NCBI GenBank assembly: GCA_947259675.1
Contig: CAMYNE010000227.1
Location: forward strand, 1 to 5,124
Direction of reading: 5' to 3'
DNA length: 5,124 bases
Source of the DNA: an uncultured Pirellulaceae bacterium
GTDB taxonomy: Bacteria; Planctomycetota; Planctomycetia; Pirellulales; Pirellulaceae
Within the stretch, counting starts at the first letter, position 1. Each line of letters begins with the position of its first letter. Positions 1-5,124 of this stretch are shown here, piece after piece. Under the pieces are notes generated by a model, which made no database searches, had not been told where the DNA came from, and saw only the letters and a program-made list of their open reading frames with translations. Both the position numbers and the translations under genes were made by a program.

Positions 1-54
1 TCACTTGATCGGGTGGTTGCGTGAAGAGGCAATAGAACAAACGCAATGGGTCAT

Positions 55-357
55 CTATTTGTTTAAACTGGACCAGTCCCCGTTGCCGTCGTTGCCCCCC
101 GTTGCCGTCGTTGCCTGGATGACATGTTTTGCATGCAACTTGAATCCGGAAGTGATTTGGCAAGTCCCAGTCGGACAGCGAACGCCGGGGCGGATTTCCG
201 GAATCGCCAAGCAGGCTTCCAATAATTCGGGGCCAGCGGCGCGATGAATCGCGCCATCGACGCCGCCACCACCAAGCATCCGTTCGTTTGCAGCGGTGAC
301 AATCGCGTCAATTGCAAGTTTCGTAATGTCGCCCTGCACGACCGTGATCGTTTGCAT
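55..357 (-). pseudogene. Macro-domain protein (YmdB-like ADP-ribosyl hydrolase), C-terminally broken
   Basis: Intact relatives bind ADP-ribose and remove it from proteins or hydrolyse O-acetyl-ADP-ribose in the cytoplasm. Visible: VVQGDIT (residues 6-12), AAN (22-24), then GGGGVDGAIHRAAG (29-42), and CPTG (61-64), matching the N-terminal half of E. coli YmdB as I remember it. The Asn and Asp corresponding to YmdB N25 and D35 are kept (N24, D34), but the first Asn of the usual 'NAAN' is Thr. Homology runs to HVIQ (78-81), where relatives read VIHTVGPVW, and then stops at a tandem duplication. The frame ends after 100 residues against roughly 170-180, so the second half, including the phosphate-binding GxYG loop, is missing. 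An ATG at 357 with GGGAG seven bases upstream is preferred over an in-frame GTG at 393. Inference: inactive remnant. A sequencing error at the repeat is the alternative. Confidence 0.72.
78..115. repeat. 19-bp perfect tandem duplication
   Basis: Two exact head-to-tail copies of CCCCGTTGCCGTCGTTGCC occupy 78-96 and 97-115. Each copy also has GTTGCC twice inside it. The repeat lies exactly where the macro-domain homology stops. Two copies make 38 bases, which is not a multiple of three. Just beyond it, in another frame, ACT GGT CCA GTT (T-G-P-V) resembles the expected TVGPV of the family, followed at once by a TAA stop. Seen directly; its role as the cause of the frame loss is inference. Confidence 0.85.
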
Positions 358-364
358 CTGATGA

Positions 365-369
365 CTCCC
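365..369 (-). promoter_or_regulatory. Ribosome binding site of the macro-domain gene
   Basis: GGGAG on the minus strand lies seven bases before the ATG at 357. It supports the start that gives MQTITVVQGDIT, rather than the GTG at 393, which would add twelve residues not expected in the family. Confidence 0.55.
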
Positions 370-460
370 GATTTTAAAACCGATTTTTTGCACGGTTCAG
401 GAATATTGAGCACGAAAGCCTAACATCGTTTTGTAGTTGTTATCGCAAAATGCTCTGATC

Positions 461-496
461 AAACAAAAGAAAACCCCGACGTGTTTGGCCGGGGTT
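461..496 (-). terminator. Rho-independent terminator after the RTX/CAP gene
   Basis: On the minus strand a stem AACCCCG (496-490) pairs perfectly with CGGGGTT (478-472) around an 11-base loop and is followed by a T-rich tract TTCTTTTGTTT (471-461). It lies about 43 bases past the stop codon of the gene ending at 539 and before the macro-domain gene, so it separates those two transcripts. On the plus strand the same stem is followed by seven T's (498-504), so it could work both ways, although no plus-strand gene is seen to use it. Confidence 0.85.
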
Positions 497-538
497 GTTT
501 TTTTGGCGAGCGTTAGCAGGTCTAACACGTTGACTCGA

Positions 539-2263
539 TTAACCATCGGAAAAAACGTGGACGCCGTACCAGGCGGTTGAGCCCTTGAAGAGACCAATTC
601 CAATTTCGGTGTATTCATTGTTAATCATGTTGCGAAAGTGGCTAGAACTATTAATCCACTGTTGATGGAATGTAGCCGCGGCTCGTCTGGCACTCATGCT
701 GGTGTCACTGTTGAACGCGATATTTTCTGCATTCTGGGTTCGAAAACCGGTCTCCAAGGCGTCGCGACTGGCATTGGTCGAATGTCGGAATCCAGTTCGT
801 GACATCTCTTCGGCCCAGTTCCGGGCAAATTCAGTGAGATCAGCGACCGCAGTTACCGTGATTCTCCCACGACTCGTCCGTGTCTCATTGACCAGCCGTA
901 ACGATTCTTCTTCGGCAGCCGTGAGATTCGCAGACGGGCCCGGGTTCAGGAAATCGTCGGTCGTTCGATCTCCATTACTGAACCTGAGCGTTTCGGGGCC
1001 AACAATTACGTCTCGTCCATCAAACGTCTGATTATCGTTGACGACAAAAGTTGAGCCTTCCGTGAACCCCGAATAATTGGCAAAACGACCGGAGAATACT
1101 GTGATGTCCGCACCAGCACCTGGATCGATATTATCATTATCGGAACCGCCTACAAGTATATCCTGGCCGCCTTGACCCAAAAGCGTGTCGCGCCCGCTTT
1201 CGCCCATCAGCACATCGTTTCCATTTCCGCCTTGAAGTCGGTCAAAGCCGGAGCTGCCCATGATTTGATCATTTCCGTCCTGACCGTTCAAATTATCGTT
1301 GCCTGCGTTTCCGAAGATCATATCGTTTCCGGAATTACCGCGGATAAAATCGTCGCCACGATTCCCAATCAGTCGATCGTCGCCAGCGTTGCCAAAGACG
1401 GTGTCATTTCCGTCACCACCTCTTATCGTGTCGTTATCGGCTTGGCCTCTCAGAGAGTCAGCGCCAGCCCCGCCGTGAATTTCATCATCACCATTTTGGC
1501 CATTGATAATGTCGTTGCCCCTGTCGCCCCAGACGCGATCGGCTCCGTTCCCGGCAAATATTTCGTCATCGCCGTGATTGCCAAAAATCTTGTCGTTTCC
1601 ATCACCACCCATCGCCACGTCGTTCCCAGCACCGGAATTGATCGTGTCGTCGCCCGCGAGGCCGTATAGTCGGTCGCCATCGACGCCACCGTTCAGCTGG
1701 TCATTTCCGTCATCACCCATAATGAGGTCCATCCCTGGGCCTCCCCAGAGTTCATCTAAGCCAGTGCCACCAAAGATCCGATCGTTGTGGTTACCGCCAA
1801 AAATTTCGTCGTCACCGTTGTTGCCCCGAAGTAAGTCGTTGCCATCTCGCCCTACGATCAGATCATTGCCATCGCCACCTTGAATTCGATCATTTCCTGA
1901 GCCGCCCATCAAAGTATCTGCACCCGCATTACCGTAGGCAAACGAAGTAATCGAGGTGTTGTTGACAAAGCGGTCGTTTCCATTTGAGCCAAGAAACCGA
2001 ACCGAGGTGACGGCATTCGCGTTGAAATTGCGTATCTCAACGTTTAGAAAATTGACTTTGACCTGGTTGTTGGATTGCAAATTGACGAAAACCATATCGT
2101 CGTTGACAGAACCGTCAACTTGAACGACGCCTGTCGTCGAATCAAATGTTATGCCAGCCAACAAGGTACGAACTTCGAGGGTGCCGTAGTCGCAGCAGGA
2201 CCTTCGACGTTGAGATGTTTTCCTTCGAATCGGTTTGCGTTTTTTTGGCTTGGATGAATTCAT
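539..2263 (-). CDS. RTX nonapeptide-repeat protein with C-terminal CAP/SCP domain
   Basis: Predicted extracellular or surface protein of 574 residues. Residues 1-24 are very basic and hold no classical hydrophobic signal peptide; 'LEVRTLLAG' (29-37) is a planctomycete LExRxLLA-type N-terminal motif. Residues 38-110 look beta-rich. Residues 111-380 are thirty in-register nine-residue GGxGxDxLx repeats, expected to fold as a Ca2+-binding beta-roll; a 31st degenerate copy ends near 389. Residues 390-440 resemble the linker often following RTX arrays (FSGRFANY, then LRFSNGD). Residues 447-574 form a CAP/SCP (PF00188-like) domain: LVNETR, GFRHS (H494), AENIAF (E513), SSSHFRNM (H542), YTEIGIG (E553), YGVHVFSDG (H569). 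The domain ends the protein. The ATG at 2263 is preferred; an in-frame TTG at 2326 adds 21 residues unlike an export signal. The Shine-Dalgarno sequence is weak. A terminator follows the stop. Substrate and activity unknown; bacterial CAP domains are mostly uncharacterised. Confidence 0.9.
   Translation of the reverse strand: MNSSKPKKRKPIRRKTSQRRRSCCDYGTLEVRTLLAGITFDSTTGVVQVDGSVNDDMVFVNLQSNNQVKVNFLNVEIRNFNANAVTSVRFLGSNGNDRFVNNTSITSFAYGNAGADTLMGGSGNDRIQGGDGNDLIVGRDGNDLLRGNNGDDEIFGGNHNDRIFGGTGLDELWGGPGMDLIMGDDGNDQLNGGVDGDRLYGLAGDDTINSGAGNDVAMGGDGNDKIFGNHGDDEIFAGNGADRVWGDRGNDIINGQNGDDEIHGGAGADSLRGQADNDTIRGGDGNDTVFGNAGDDRLIGNRGDDFIRGNSGNDMIFGNAGNDNLNGQDGNDQIMGSSGFDRLQGGNGNDVLMGESGRDTLLGQGGQDILVGGSDNDNIDPGAGADITVFSGRFANYSGFTEGSTFVVNDNQTFDGRDVIVGPETLRFSNGDRTTDDFLNPGPSANLTAAEEESLRLVNETRTSRGRITVTAVADLTEFARNWAEEMSRTGFRHSTNASRDALETGFRTQNAENIAFNSDTSMSARRAAATFHQQWINSSSHFRNMINNEYTEIGIGLFKGSTAWYGVHVFSDG
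1124..1933 (-). repeat. 27-bp periodic array encoding 30 RTX nonapeptides
   Basis: The region codes for thirty successive nine-residue units (residues 111-380 of the protein), for example GGDGNDLIV, GNNGDDEIF, GGAGADSLR, without any insertion or deletion between units. Glycine at position 1 and Asp at position 6 are kept in nearly every unit, and position 8 is nearly always aliphatic. At DNA level the units have diverged from one another, so this is an old protein repeat array rather than a recent microsatellite. Confidence 0.9.
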
Positions 2264-2363
2264 GACTTGCTTTCGTTGATGATGTGGCCGTAAATTTCTG
2301 CCGGAGGCTGTACAATAAAAAACCAATGTTTCTAGCGTATTTCAAAAATTGGTATTCAGCCTC

Positions 2364-2455
2364 TGTCATTCTGAAGGAGATTGTCCGCCGCGGCGGAAAG
2401 AATCTCTCGCTAGTTCACGGAGATCCTTCACCTCGTGCCTCGGTTCAGGATGACA
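2364..2455. repeat. 92-bp imperfect palindromic element, likely dispersed repeat
   Basis: The ends are TGTCATTCTGAA (2364-2375) and TTCAGGATGACA (2444-2455), inverted copies matching at 11 of 12 positions. A second nested pair, AAGAATCTC (2398-2406) and GAGATCCTT (2420-2428), matches at 8 of 9. Inside the left arm is a perfect 12-bp palindrome CCGCCGCGGCGG (2385-2396). The pattern TGTCATTCTGA, then GAATCTC, GAGATCCTTC and TCAGGATGACA, resembles short interspersed repeats I recall from many environmental bacterial genomes. It sits about 100 bases upstream of the RTX/CAP gene and codes for nothing I recognise. No transposase is present, so any mobility would have to be supplied from elsewhere. 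Confidence 0.75.
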
Positions 2456-2721
2456 CAAGCAAATCAATTTTGGACTGCACTAGAATGGGAAATCCATTAG
2501 GTTTTAGCTCCAGGCTACACAGGATAATTGTAAATGGCTTTCGCGCCTGTTTGGGGATTTTTCTACCGCCATCGCGGAGGATCGAATTAATTTTAAAAAG
2601 TCCTCTTTTTGCTATTTGACTCATCATCCGGCGTAGCTACGTTGACGGCCAAATCAGGGCTACCTCGAGAATTCGCGGCGATTTTCCAGTTGCCTGGCCT
2701 ATAAGTAGTCCATTTTTGCCC
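2456..2721. other. Non-coding stretch without recognisable gene
   Basis: Both strands were read. Open frames here are short, start without a good ribosome binding site and match no family I know. The only local structure is an AT-rich hairpin, AAAAAG (2595-2600) against CTTTTT (2605-2610), which lacks the GC stem of a terminator. The stretch may be decayed sequence between the palindromic repeat and the P450 relic. Confidence 0.5.
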
Positions 2722-2952
2722 TCAAATTTTGCCTTCAAAAACCAGTGGGATTCCCGACTTGGGTGCCATCGTAATATTACGCCGGTAGGTTGGCTCAACC
2801 GCGGGGACATCATCAGGCAATGCGAAACGAAAGTTCTTGATCCAAGTTGCGATCACGACTTTCATTTCCAGAATCGCGAGTGTGGCTCCAATACACCGCC
2901 GCCAAAGGGCATGAACTCATTCGGTTTATACCTACGCCTTCTCTAGCGAACG
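2722..2952 (-). pseudogene. Cytochrome P450 C-terminal fragment, frameshifted
   Basis: The remnant is read in three frames. From 2952 a short piece (R-S-L-E-K) resembles the ERFLEK that precedes the haem loop. One base later the frame RRYKPNEFMPFGG (2936-2898) gives the classic P450 'PFGGG' haem-loop lead-in. The stretch holding the conserved x-R-x before Cys is gone, a net loss of about 10 bases. The third frame runs from the haem-ligand Cys (codon 2893-2895): CIGATLAILEMKVVIATWI, then a P450-type tail with RRNITMAPKSGIPL, ending at TGA 2722-2724. A TAG at 2943-2945 closes the haem-loop frame upstream. Only about 75 of some 450 residues remain; the gdhA stop is 20 bases further upstream, so the N-terminal part is missing. 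Intact relatives are haem monooxygenases; this copy cannot make one. Family assignment is strong, subfamily unknown. Confidence 0.85.
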
Positions 2953-2971
2953 CGTCACTTCGACGCATTGA

Positions 2972-4327
2972 TTACACGATTCCGTATGCTAACATCGCAT
3001 CGGCAACTTTGACGAATCCAGCGATATTCGCTCCTTTGACGTAATTGGAATAAGTTTCACTTTCGCGCCCCGCCCAATAGCATTTGTCATGGATATCCTT
3101 CATGATCTTTTTCAATCGTTCATCGACTTCCAACCGAGACCACGAGAGTCGCAACGCATTTTGACTTTGCTCAAGCCCAGACACAGCGACGCCACCTGCG
3201 TTTGCAGCCTTGCCTGGCGCGTAGAGGATTTTCGCTTCCAGAAACCGGTGAACGCCGTCTAGTTCGGTTGGCATATTCGCGCCTTCGCTAACGGCCTTAA
3301 CGCCATTGTGCACCAAGGTCTTTGCCTCGTCGCCAGTTATTTCGTTTTGAGTCGCGCAAGGTAACACGACATCGCATGGCACGTGCCAAGGGCGCTCACC
3401 TGCGTAATAGCTGGCCGTGGGAAATTTGTCGGCATACTCGGATATCCGGCCGCGATGAACCTCTTTAAGGTTTTTGATAAATTTCAGTTGTTCATAGTCG
3501 AAACCATCGGGTTCGTGGATAAACCCGGACGAGTCAGACATCGTCACGACTTTGCCTCCTAGCTCAATTGCTTTCTCGACTGCGTAGATCGCGACGTTTC
3601 CAGAACCGGAAACGCAAACTGTTTTGTCTCGCATGCTGTCGCCAAGGCGATTGAACATGTTTTCACAAAAATAAACACACCCGTAGCCCGTCGCCTCCGT
3701 TCGAATCAAGCTCCCGCCATACGATAATCCTTTGCCCGTCATAACACCGGTGAAGCGGTTTCGCATTCGTTTGTACTGGCCAAAAAGGTAACTGATTTCG
3801 CGTCCACCAACACCAATGTCGCCAGCGGGAACGTCAGTGTCTTCACCGATATGTTGTTGAAGTTCCGTCATCATGGCCTGGCAAAACCGCATGACTTCCC
3901 GGTCACTCTTGCCCTTGGGATTAAAGTTCGATCCACCCTTGGCCCCACCCATTGGCAACCCGGTCAAGCTGTTTTTTAAAACCTGTTCGAAGCCCAGAAA
4001 CTTCAGCACGCTTAAGTTGACGGTCGGATGAAATCGCAGACCGCCTTTGTACGGGCCGATTGAATTGTTGAATTGGACGCGCCAGGCACGATTGACATGA
4101 ACTTCACCCGTATCGTCTTCCCAGACGACGCGAAAGATAACCACGCGATCCGGTTCAGTCAGGCGTTCGAGGATTTTCGCTTCGCAATACTCCGGATGTT
4201 CAAGCGTGTAGGGAACAAGAGTTTCTGAAACTTCACGGACAGCTTGATGAAATTCCGTTTCACCCGGATTGCGGGTGATCACTTTTTCCATAAACGAACT
4301 GAGTTCGAAAGAGCCTGACTTCAGCAT
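2972..4327 (-). CDS. gdhA: NADP-specific glutamate dehydrogenase
   Basis: Catalyses reversible reductive amination of 2-oxoglutarate with ammonium and NADPH to glutamate, in the cytoplasm as a hexamer. The 451 residues match the roughly 450 of the small hexameric class and align almost end to end with E. coli GdhA as I remember it. Substrate-domain motifs: NNSIGPYKGGLRFHP (87-101), LPMGGAKGG with the catalytic Lys (K130), DVPAGDIGVGGRE with the catalytic Asp (D170), and TGKGLSYGGSLIR (197-209). The Rossmann nucleotide-binding motif is VSGSGNVA (239-246), followed by MSDSSG. Also present: LPCATQNE, EGANMPT, PGKAANAGGVA and a C-terminal ANIAGFVKVADAMLAYG. Relative to E. coli it reads GGAKGGSNFNP instead of GGGKGGSDFDP, a mild variation. 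The ATG at 4327 is chosen because AAGGA lies six bases upstream; an in-frame GTG at 4366 would add 13 residues. No clear terminator is seen after the stop; a P450 relic begins there. Confidence 0.97.
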   Translation of the reverse strand: MLKSGSFELSSFMEKVITRNPGETEFHQAVREVSETLVPYTLEHPEYCEAKILERLTEPDRVVIFRVVWEDDTGEVHVNRAWRVQFNNSIGPYKGGLRFHPTVNLSVLKFLGFEQVLKNSLTGLPMGGAKGGSNFNPKGKSDREVMRFCQAMMTELQQHIGEDTDVPAGDIGVGGREISYLFGQYKRMRNRFTGVMTGKGLSYGGSLIRTEATGYGCVYFCENMFNRLGDSMRDKTVCVSGSGNVAIYAVEKAIELGGKVVTMSDSSGFIHEPDGFDYEQLKFIKNLKEVHRGRISEYADKFPTASYYAGERPWHVPCDVVLPCATQNEITGDEAKTLVHNGVKAVSEGANMPTELDGVHRFLEAKILYAPGKAANAGGVAVSGLEQSQNALRLSWSRLEVDERLKKIMKDIHDKCYWAGRESETYSNYVKGANIAGFVKVADAMLAYGIV

Positions 4328-4578
4328 ACCTGTTCCTTCGTTTGCTCTTGATGACGCTAACGGCACACATTACTTCTGACCAAGAAAATAATGACGCGTT
4401 CTCAACCGGTCAGTATGATGGAAACGACATAAAGCGGCTAGATTAACAGGGGCGACTTTGAGAAAGACAGCTGATTTCTCTTGGCCCACAAAACCGTTTA
4501 TTGTTGCGATTCGATCGGGAAACGGTAAAAGGGGTTTCCAGATCTGAAGCTCAGAATAAGATGCGGCAAGTTTTGAGT
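4328..4578 (-). other. gdhA leader / intergenic region
   Basis: This 251-base gap between the small Cys protein gene and gdhA most likely holds the gdhA promoter. I could not fix a convincing -35/-10 pair. An 88-codon open frame crosses it (4636-4370, GTG start), but it overlaps the small gene in another frame and resembles no family, so I do not call it. A small perfect hairpin TCTGA-GCT-TCAGA lies shortly after the stop of the upstream gene without a T-tract. Confidence 0.45.
4334..4338 (-). promoter_or_regulatory. Ribosome binding site of gdhA
   Basis: AAGGA on the minus strand is six bases before the ATG at 4327 and fixes the start of gdhA there. The alternative GTG at 4366 has no comparable sequence before it. 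Confidence 0.8.
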
Positions 4579-4731
4579 TCACTTGATCTTTTTCGGCTTG
4601 CAAAGTAATCCTTTGCCGTCGGCCGCTCGTCCGCACTTTTTGCAGACGAATTTCGGCCGGCGAATATGTTGCACGAATTCGCCAAAGTTTTTTTTACGAA
4701 GCTTTTTGATTTTGCAAAGCGTTTTGGACAT
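4579..4731 (-). CDS. Small conserved-looking Cys-rich basic protein (50 aa)
   Basis: A 50-residue protein beginning MSKTLCKIKKLRKKNFGEF with ATG at 4731 and ending LLCKPKKIK at TGA 4579-4581. Four cysteines are C6, C30, C33 and C44; the core FVCKKCGRAADGKGLLCKP has a CxxC knuckle and a third Cys ten residues later, suggesting a metal-binding (probably zinc) site. Thirteen lysines in the first and last parts make it strongly basic, so nucleic-acid or ribosome contact is possible but unproven. I recall similar short hypothetical proteins with the 'FVCxKCGRxA...LCKP' pattern in other bacteria; none with a known function. The start lies 11 bases after the stop of the upstream STN-like gene, suggesting co-transcription; no strong Shine-Dalgarno sequence is seen, so coupled translation is plausible. 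Its residue pattern argues against a chance frame. Confidence 0.82.
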   Translation of the reverse strand: MSKTLCKIKKLRKKNFGEFVQHIRRPKFVCKKCGRAADGKGLLCKPKKIK

Positions 4732-4742
4732 CGGTTTGCCGT

Positions 4743-5124
4743 TTACTTGATCACCAACCGTGAGCCTTGGATTTGAAACGAGAGTTGCGTACCCTTCAGC
4801 ACCTCCGCAATGATTGCGTCGACCGGTTTTTCTTCCATGTTGATGGTGACCATTTCATCCAATACCTCTTTGGCTGAGGGTGGATAACTCAATTGGTAGT
4901 TTAACTGCCGAACAATACTGTCCAGTATACTCTGCCGTTTGGCCGTCGTGTTGATTATGAAACGATGCTCGGAAGGTAGCCCCCGATCCGACTTTTGCTG
5001 GTTGATCAGCCAACGTCGAGCGTCGAACAACGTTTCGACAGATCCCGCCATTTTGATCGTCCTGCCGCTTCCCGTGAATTTGCCGCCCTCAATTTCAGCT
5101 CGGAGCGAACGTGCGACTTGTTTT
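4743..5124 (-). CDS. STN-like domain protein, C-terminal part (runs off the window)
   Basis: The frame is open to the window edge, so at least 126 residues are the C-terminus of a longer protein; stop TAA at 4743-4745. Residues 1-44 (GGKFTGSGRTIKMAGSVETL, then a helix-like ARRWLINQQK) resemble a strand-rich segment. Residues 52-126 look like an STN/secretin-short or FecR-C-terminal type domain: a strand (HRFIINTT), a helix (SILDSIVRQLN), strand, a turn, then VTINMEEKPVDAIIAEVLKG and a closing FQIQGSRLVIK. Such beta-alpha-beta domains occur in secretins, TonB-dependent receptors and, commonly in planctomycetes, in envelope proteins with FecR-like parts. An internal ATG at 5051 with AGGA eight bases before it could start a 102-residue protein, but it would cut the upstream strand. 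No signal peptide is visible because the N-terminus is outside. Exact family uncertain. Confidence 0.65.
   Translation of the reverse strand, partial: KQVARSLRAEIEGGKFTGSGRTIKMAGSVETLFDARRWLINQQKSDRGLPSEHRFIINTTAKRQSILDSIVRQLNYQLSYPPSAKEVLDEMVTINMEEKPVDAIIAEVLKGTQLSFQIQGSRLVIK

Noticed and set aside
63..413. 116-residue minus-strand frame overlapping the macro gene
   Set aside because: The residues do not resemble any protein except the last few (TGPV), which are the out-of-frame remnant of the macro domain.
1172..1669. 165-residue plus-strand open frame, with 1578-1883 and 1450-1689 frames
   Set aside because: These lie antisense or out of frame to the RTX array; their regular Val/Ile/Ser/Pro periodicity is a by-product of the 27-bp coding repeat.
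1124..1933. Possible CRISPR-like regular repeat
   Set aside because: The 27-bp period codes for RTX nonapeptides in one continuous frame, units diverge at DNA level and there are no unique spacers.
2264..2363. sigma-70-like promoter for the RTX/CAP gene (TTGAAA ... TATTGT on the minus strand)
   Set aside because: The spacing between the hexamers is about 22 bases, too long for a credible promoter.
2595..2610. AAAAAG/CTTTTT hairpin as a terminator
   Set aside because: The stem is only six pairs and almost all A-T; no GC-rich stem is present.
2284..2619. 111-residue plus-strand frame
   Set aside because: It runs through the palindromic repeat and the upstream region of the RTX/CAP gene, and resembles no family.
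2716..2946. 76-residue plus-strand frame and the overlapping 2847-3044 frame
   Set aside because: They are antisense to the P450 relic and the end of gdhA, whose minus-strand readings are clearly the real ones.
4579..4588. TCACTTGATC occurs both here and at 1-10
   Set aside because: A ten-base match is expected occasionally by chance and the flanks share nothing further.
4370..4636. 88-codon minus-strand frame between gdhA and the small Cys gene
   Set aside because: It starts with GTG inside the small Cys gene in another frame, has no ribosome binding site and no recognisable domain.

Overview
The window reads as a piece of a planctomycete chromosome, probably Pirellulales/Rhodopirellula-like. 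The main clue is the basic N-terminus ending in a 'LExRxLLA' motif on the large secreted-type protein; that motif is typical of planctomycete surface and extracellular proteins. Moderate base composition and a planctomycete-style STN/FecR-like protein at the right edge fit this. All genes I accept lie on the minus strand, so transcription runs from right to left. I see no tRNA, rRNA, CRISPR array, intact insertion sequence or phage gene.

In transcription order: (1) 5124-4743 is the C-terminal part of an STN-like domain protein that enters from outside the window. (2) 11 bases after its stop begins a 50-residue Cys-rich, Lys-rich protein (4731-4579), probably co-transcribed. (3) A 251-base leader precedes gdhA, an intact hexameric-type NADP-dependent glutamate dehydrogenase (4327-2972). 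(4) Directly after the gdhA stop lies a decayed C-terminal fragment of a cytochrome P450 (about 2952-2722), recognisable from its haem-binding region but frameshifted. (5) About 265 bases with no recognisable content are followed by a 92-bp imperfect palindrome (2364-2455) that looks like a dispersed repeat unit. (6) A 574-residue extracellular-type protein (2263-539) carries thirty in-register nonapeptide RTX calcium-binding repeats and a C-terminal CAP/SCP domain, and is followed by a good rho-independent terminator (461-496). (7) A macro-domain (YmdB-like) gene (357-55) is cut off halfway at a 19-bp tandem duplication and is read here as a pseudogene.

The genes do not form one pathway. gdhA is a housekeeping nitrogen-assimilation gene, the CAP/RTX protein is an accessory surface or secreted protein, and the stretch between them (about 700 bases) together with the left end shows gene decay and repeat insertion. 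I do not see a convincing new multi-gene system. The points most worth a second look are the RTX-CAP fusion, the small Cys protein, the P450 relic, the 92-bp palindromic repeat and the broken macro-domain gene.
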